From contig JBLWWK010000012.1 of assembly GCA_048267965.1 (NCBI GenBank), forward strand, positions 1-64,000: a DNA stretch of 64,000 nt, in the 5' to 3' direction. Numbering within the stretch: position 1 is the first letter of the stretch; each line of letters starts with the position of its first letter. The stretch comes from GCA-2705995 sp048267965. Its GTDB lineage: Bacteria; Bacteroidota; Bacteroidia; Flavobacteriales_G; Salibacteraceae. Positions 62,001 to 64,000 of the stretch are shown here, piece after piece. The position numbers were made by a program, and so were the translations under genes. The notes under the pieces were generated by a model. The model saw nothing but the letters and a program-made list of their open reading frames with translations. It did no database searches and had not been told where the DNA came from.

Positions 62001-62212
62001 ATCAAATTAAAAGTTTTTTAATTGTAATTTTTGATCGCTGGGGAAATGAAATTTTCTCAAGCCGAGAGGCAAATTTTGAGTGGGACGGAACCGTTGATGG
62101 AACTCCCGTTGCGGTAGGAACCTATGTATATAAAATTCGTCTCGAAGGGTATGCAACACAGAAATATGAAGCTACTGGAAACATTACAATCCCGAGCTAC
62201 ATGAATAATTAA
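59018..62212 (+). CDS. Choice-of-anchor L adhesin-like protein with T9SS type B sorting domain
   Basis: A 1064-residue secreted protein. Start ATG 59018 gives the signal peptide MRNFLLVSAFIFTTMLSYAQ; the frame is open from 58997. Order of parts: choice-of-anchor L domain (about 20-300, NMSNQAPYNTAQYLINDVFSGG), Calx-beta-like domain (about 320-410), six Ig-like repeats of about 80 residues (about 412-888), each with a YQWSTG-type strand and a Cys pair (TCLDNS ... TGACGVDS). A PKD domain (about 890-960, YLWDFGDGTTSNEEDPWHTY) and the type B sorting domain (about 965-1064, IPTAFTPNGDNTNDVFRIYG) end it. Such proteins are surface-exposed and often linked to adhesion or gliding. A paralogue follows after 3 bases. 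Confidence 0.9.
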   Translation: MRNFLLVSAFIFTTMLSYAQINMSNQAPYNTAQYLINDVFSGGNVAINNIQVFGNSKQYGFFSNGMNSIGIDSGIVLSTGNIDELCGSGTCTVTGTNASGNGTGVNFGPGWMGTPSNNALLDVSNLAASLIPGAGAASDINDACVMWFEFEPTLDTMQFNFVFASAEWPSFPCSSFNDVFGFFVSGPGITGTYPAPAGFTNSQNYALVPGTNIPITISSINGPGNLGSCSSASNQQFFIDNNNNSLISVNAYTTVMTVEFPVIPCETYSFAIAIGDASDGGLSSFVMLEANSFQASGVQIVPSPNVNTQGGDSILFEGCGSVDIDFVRLDNLQNADTIPLSIGGSAQSGTDYSAIPDSIIFAPGQDSANIAFTIYEDFISEGIEQIIIGIADTNISLACGTTGDSIILDVHERVPLSLDYTSHDTVTCLDNSHTFEVAIDTGMVPATYQWSTGATTASFNYSGTFTNDTAFAVTVTGACGVDSIIDSAYITVQNPPTSVLCPDDTITCEDAGAIITVQTSNGMAGMNYQWSNGQTGSAFYQTNPFVTTDYIVTATQSCAGYVLIDTFTLVVDNPPFVTTTFEDTVSCIDPPIDINVNVTNTTPGFTYQWNTGATDSVITVNPQVTTEYYVTVTDACGQNQGVDTVRVWVINNPITISGQNASIDCVGDTAQLTVNILGGYAPYSVLWGTGETTPTISVISSADTTVSVSVTDVCGLDTVDMSMSVTVRTHPDLQINHYQDLWFNCPGTPFEFGPVSVTGGSGNYAVSWNNWNDMIDYFGSSVDQTTTFTVEVADLCNLDSASSEVTVEVAVHDPLQAVASADTALCPLQPATLWAYPIGGGGNYSYAWSHGSTDSTQAIAPQTTQEYIVTITDDCGVTATESVNVEVSAPEAAFTQQHLDAVTVIFANGTENATQYLWDFGDGTTSNEEDPWHTYEQATEWYVKLLAIDDKGCMDSAYTILDPPLRVYIPTAFTPNGDNTNDVFRIYGEGFKDDDQIKSFLIVIFDRWGNEIFSSREANFEWDGTVDGTPVAVGTYVYKIRLEGYATQKYEATGNITIPSYMNN

Positions 62213-62215
62213 TGA

Positions 62216-64000
62216 ATGAGATTTTTATTAACCATTTTAATTGCAGTGAGCTGGGTTTTACCAGCTCACGCGCAGTTTACTACTAGTAGCCAAGCTCCTT
62301 ACAACACACCCGATTACCTAGTTCAAGATATTTTATTGGGAACCGGAGTAACTGCATTTAACGTCCAACTGTATGGTGATACTGCCACGCAGCTTGGATT
62401 TTTTAGTGGAGGAGGGCCCTTTATCGGAATTGATAGTGGATTGGTTCTTACTACCGGAAATATAGGTGAGGTAGTTGATTTCGGTACGGCTGTTCCGAAT
62501 AGTGGTGCTCCTGACCAAGGAGGTTTCGGGCCAGCATATTTTGGAAATTCAGCCAATAATTCTCTCCTTCAAGTTTCTCAATCTGTTCCTGGGTTATTGG
62601 GGCTTACTTTTAACCCGGCCACCAGTGTGAACGATGCGAGTGTTCTTGAGTTCGATTTTGTTCCTTCTTCAGATTCTGTAAGTTTTCGCTATGTTTTTTC
62701 AAGCGATGAGTGGAATAACTTTCCCTGTACACCCTATAACGATGTTTTTGGTTTCTTCGTTTCGGGGCCAGGCATTACAGGCACCTTTCCCGCGCCTGCC
62801 AATTACCCTAACAACGCTATTAACATTGCCACCGTTCCCGGAACCAATCCTGCAATTCCCATTACTATTTCTTCGATTCATCCTGGAGGGAACTCTTGTG
62901 GGAACAATCCATTAAACGACCAATTTTTTGTAAATAATATTCCTAATGTTGAGGTGGGTTACAACGGTTACACCACAGTGCTAACGGCTACGTTTGAAAC
63001 CGTTCCGTGTGATACTTACCACATTGCCTTGGCAATTGGTGACGGAACCGATGGTGCACTTGATTCTGGCGTGTTTTTAGAGGCAAAAAGCTTTAGTGCA
63101 GTTCCTATCGATATAGAAGCGGTTCCTACCTATAATACCAATGTAAGTGATTCTACTTTTTACGAAGGTTGTGGGCAAATATCGTTAGAGTTTGAGCGCT
63201 TTGCCGAAATTCAAATTCCGCATACTTCTTACCTGCTTCTTGGGGGAAACGCCATTGAAGGAACCGATTTTGCCACCTTACCCGATAGTATAGAGTTTAA
63301 TACTGGGCAGGCTACGTCATCATTGAATTTAGATGTTTTTGACGATGGCATTACAGAAGGTGTAGACACGTTGATTATTTCAATTATACCCGATACTACG
63401 GTATGTTACTACGTGCCAGGAGATACGGAAAGAGTGGTGATTTACATCCATGATCGACCGTTTGTAGATGCTTCTTTTATCAACGATACCATTGATTGTA
63501 CCGCAGATACTGTTCAAATTGCTGGGGTTCCTAACAGCGGAGTAGAGTTTTTTAGTTTTATGTGGGGGTCGCTAGATACGGTATTAGATACCCTGTTTAT
63601 TGCTGCGCCAACTCAAGATACTACGTTGCCAGTGGTGTATACAGATGCTTGTGCTGTAGATACGTTGTACGATACTGCCTTTGTAATTATCGAGAACCCG
63701 CCTTTGGTGGTAAATACAGAGCCCGATACCCTGAATTGTACACAAAATGGCATTTGGATTTCTCCCACGATTCTTAGCGGCTCTTTACAGCAGGTTTATT
63801 TGTGGAGTACGGGTGATACAACAGACAGTATTTTTGTTTCTCCTACTAACGATTCTGTGTATTACCTGACCATTACAGACGCTTGTAATTCAACCGTGAT
63901 TGAAGATTCTATTGAAGTCTATAATTTTAATTATCCGCTAATTGTAGAGTCCATAGACGATTCTCTAAACTGTACTGAAAACTCAACTACCATAGGGGTT
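62216..64000 (+). CDS. Second choice-of-anchor L adhesin-like protein (3' end outside window)
   Basis: A frame open for 595 codons from ATG 62216 to the window edge without a stop, so the gene is truncated by the window. Leader MRFLLTILIAVSWVLPAHAQ, then FTTSSQAPYNTPDYLVQDIL, parallel to the first protein. Further matches are the block NDVFGFFVSGPGITGTFPAP (same in both), a Calx-beta-like domain (about 318-411), and the start of Ig-like repeats with Cys pairs (DTIDCTADT ... TDACAVDT). Same-order domains and a 3-base gap show a tandem duplication. The C-terminal type B sorting domain is expected outside the window but not seen. Confidence 0.88.
   Translation, partial: MRFLLTILIAVSWVLPAHAQFTTSSQAPYNTPDYLVQDILLGTGVTAFNVQLYGDTATQLGFFSGGGPFIGIDSGLVLTTGNIGEVVDFGTAVPNSGAPDQGGFGPAYFGNSANNSLLQVSQSVPGLLGLTFNPATSVNDASVLEFDFVPSSDSVSFRYVFSSDEWNNFPCTPYNDVFGFFVSGPGITGTFPAPANYPNNAINIATVPGTNPAIPITISSIHPGGNSCGNNPLNDQFFVNNIPNVEVGYNGYTTVLTATFETVPCDTYHIALAIGDGTDGALDSGVFLEAKSFSAVPIDIEAVPTYNTNVSDSTFYEGCGQISLEFERFAEIQIPHTSYLLLGGNAIEGTDFATLPDSIEFNTGQATSSLNLDVFDDGITEGVDTLIISIIPDTTVCYYVPGDTERVVIYIHDRPFVDASFINDTIDCTADTVQIAGVPNSGVEFFSFMWGSLDTVLDTLFIAAPTQDTTLPVVYTDACAVDTLYDTAFVIIENPPLVVNTEPDTLNCTQNGIWISPTILSGSLQQVYLWSTGDTTDSIFVSPTNDSVYYLTITDACNSTVIEDSIEVYNFNYPLIVESIDDSLNCTENSTTIGV

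Larger units (their letters stand above)
2253..63533. repeat. Dispersed short motif GTAGGAACC / GGTTCCTAC (about 28 copies of the 8-base core)
   Basis: Copies of TAGGAACC (either strand) start at 2253, 4565, 11159, 11480, 20659, 21395, 23740, 24540, 30214, 30367, 31823, 34571, 34775, 34938, 36092, 42577, 42940, 43858, 50648, 51012, 51662, 54032, 55927, 56146, 57409, 62115, 63121 and 63526. In 21 of these the base before the T is G, giving GTAGGAACC (or GGTTCCTAC). In 12 the next base is G, giving GTAGGAACCG. Eighteen copies are on the plus strand and ten on the minus strand. They occur in several reading frames and one is intergenic. Counts were made by eye and may miss a few. Confidence 0.7.

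Noticed and set aside
62212..62335. ATG at 62212 as start of the last gene
   Set aside because: It overlaps the upstream stop in a different frame that lacks the leader and the anchor domain; the ATG at 62216 gives a clean signal peptide and 595 open codons.
2253..63533. Pure codon-usage explanation for GTAGGAACC
   Set aside because: Many copies do read Val-Gly-Thr, but several are in other frames, on the strand opposite to the gene, or between genes, so codon choice can account for only part of the excess.
1..64000. tRNA, rRNA, CRISPR, insertion sequences or prophage
   Set aside because: I saw no cloverleaf-like sequence, no regular direct repeats with spacers, no transposase or integrase motifs, and the gene content is chromosomal core and envelope functions.

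Overview
The window is a moderately AT-rich, densely coded bacterial chromosome segment with no tRNA, rRNA, CRISPR array or insertion sequence that I can see. It is almost certainly from a Bacteroidota member, most likely a free-living aerobic, probably marine, member of Flavobacteriales. The evidence is an alternative complex III (ActABCDEF) operon joined to caa3-type oxidase genes, a full-length SprA (the type IX secretion translocon), T9SS type A and type B cargo proteins, DUF6029 and Omp28-like envelope proteins, and promoter-like TAnnTTTG boxes. Genus and species cannot be assigned from sequence reading alone.

Layout. 1-4.8 kb: rimP (cut by the window edge), nusA and infB, a translation/transcription operon ending in a strong palindromic terminator. 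4.9-5.4 kb: a SPOR-domain envelope protein, divergent from 5.6-17.2 kb, which is actABCDEF-coxB-coxA; it encodes quinol oxidation by ACIII and transfer to a cytochrome oxidase. 17.2-20.5 kb: a small beta-barrel candidate, a small membrane protein, ruvB-queG, and a 62-residue ORF. 20.6-26.9 kb: a minus-strand envelope/redox cluster (beta-barrel, Omp28-like lipoprotein, DUF6029 protein, TlpA-like thioredoxin, secreted thioredoxin-T9SS protein) and a divergent small T9SS cargo. 26.9-40.2 kb: a Sir2 deacylase, maeB, ruvA, sprA, gcvH, a VanZ-like protein and two tandem TonB proteins. 40.2-44.1 kb: deoC and two RemB/Wzi-like barrels. 44.2-48.5 kb: the second cytochrome oxidase cluster (cyoE, two subunit III-like genes, subunit IV, SCO, DUF420, a small Cys-containing membrane protein), which completes the oxidase begun 30 kb earlier. 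48.5-52 kb: TolC, an efflux adaptor and tsaB. 52-59 kb: an MtfA-like metallopeptidase with a related partner, a YyaL/DUF255 protein, two small envelope proteins and an M20 dipeptidase. 59-64 kb: two large tandem choice-of-anchor L adhesin-like proteins, the second running off the window.

The most unusual signal is not a gene. The 9-mer GTAGGAACC (either strand) occurs about 21 times, and its 8-base core TAGGAACC about 28 times, spread over the window, on both strands, in several reading frames and once between genes. Roughly 0.3-0.5 and 1.7-2 copies respectively would be expected by chance. It behaves like a DNA-uptake-type or other genome-wide recognition word. Secondary points are a terminator whose stem contains the next gene's start codon, a perfect 10+1+10 palindrome in front of the act operon, and three TAnnTTTG-N5-ATG starts that suggest leaderless mRNAs. 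No intergenic gap exceeds 300 bases.
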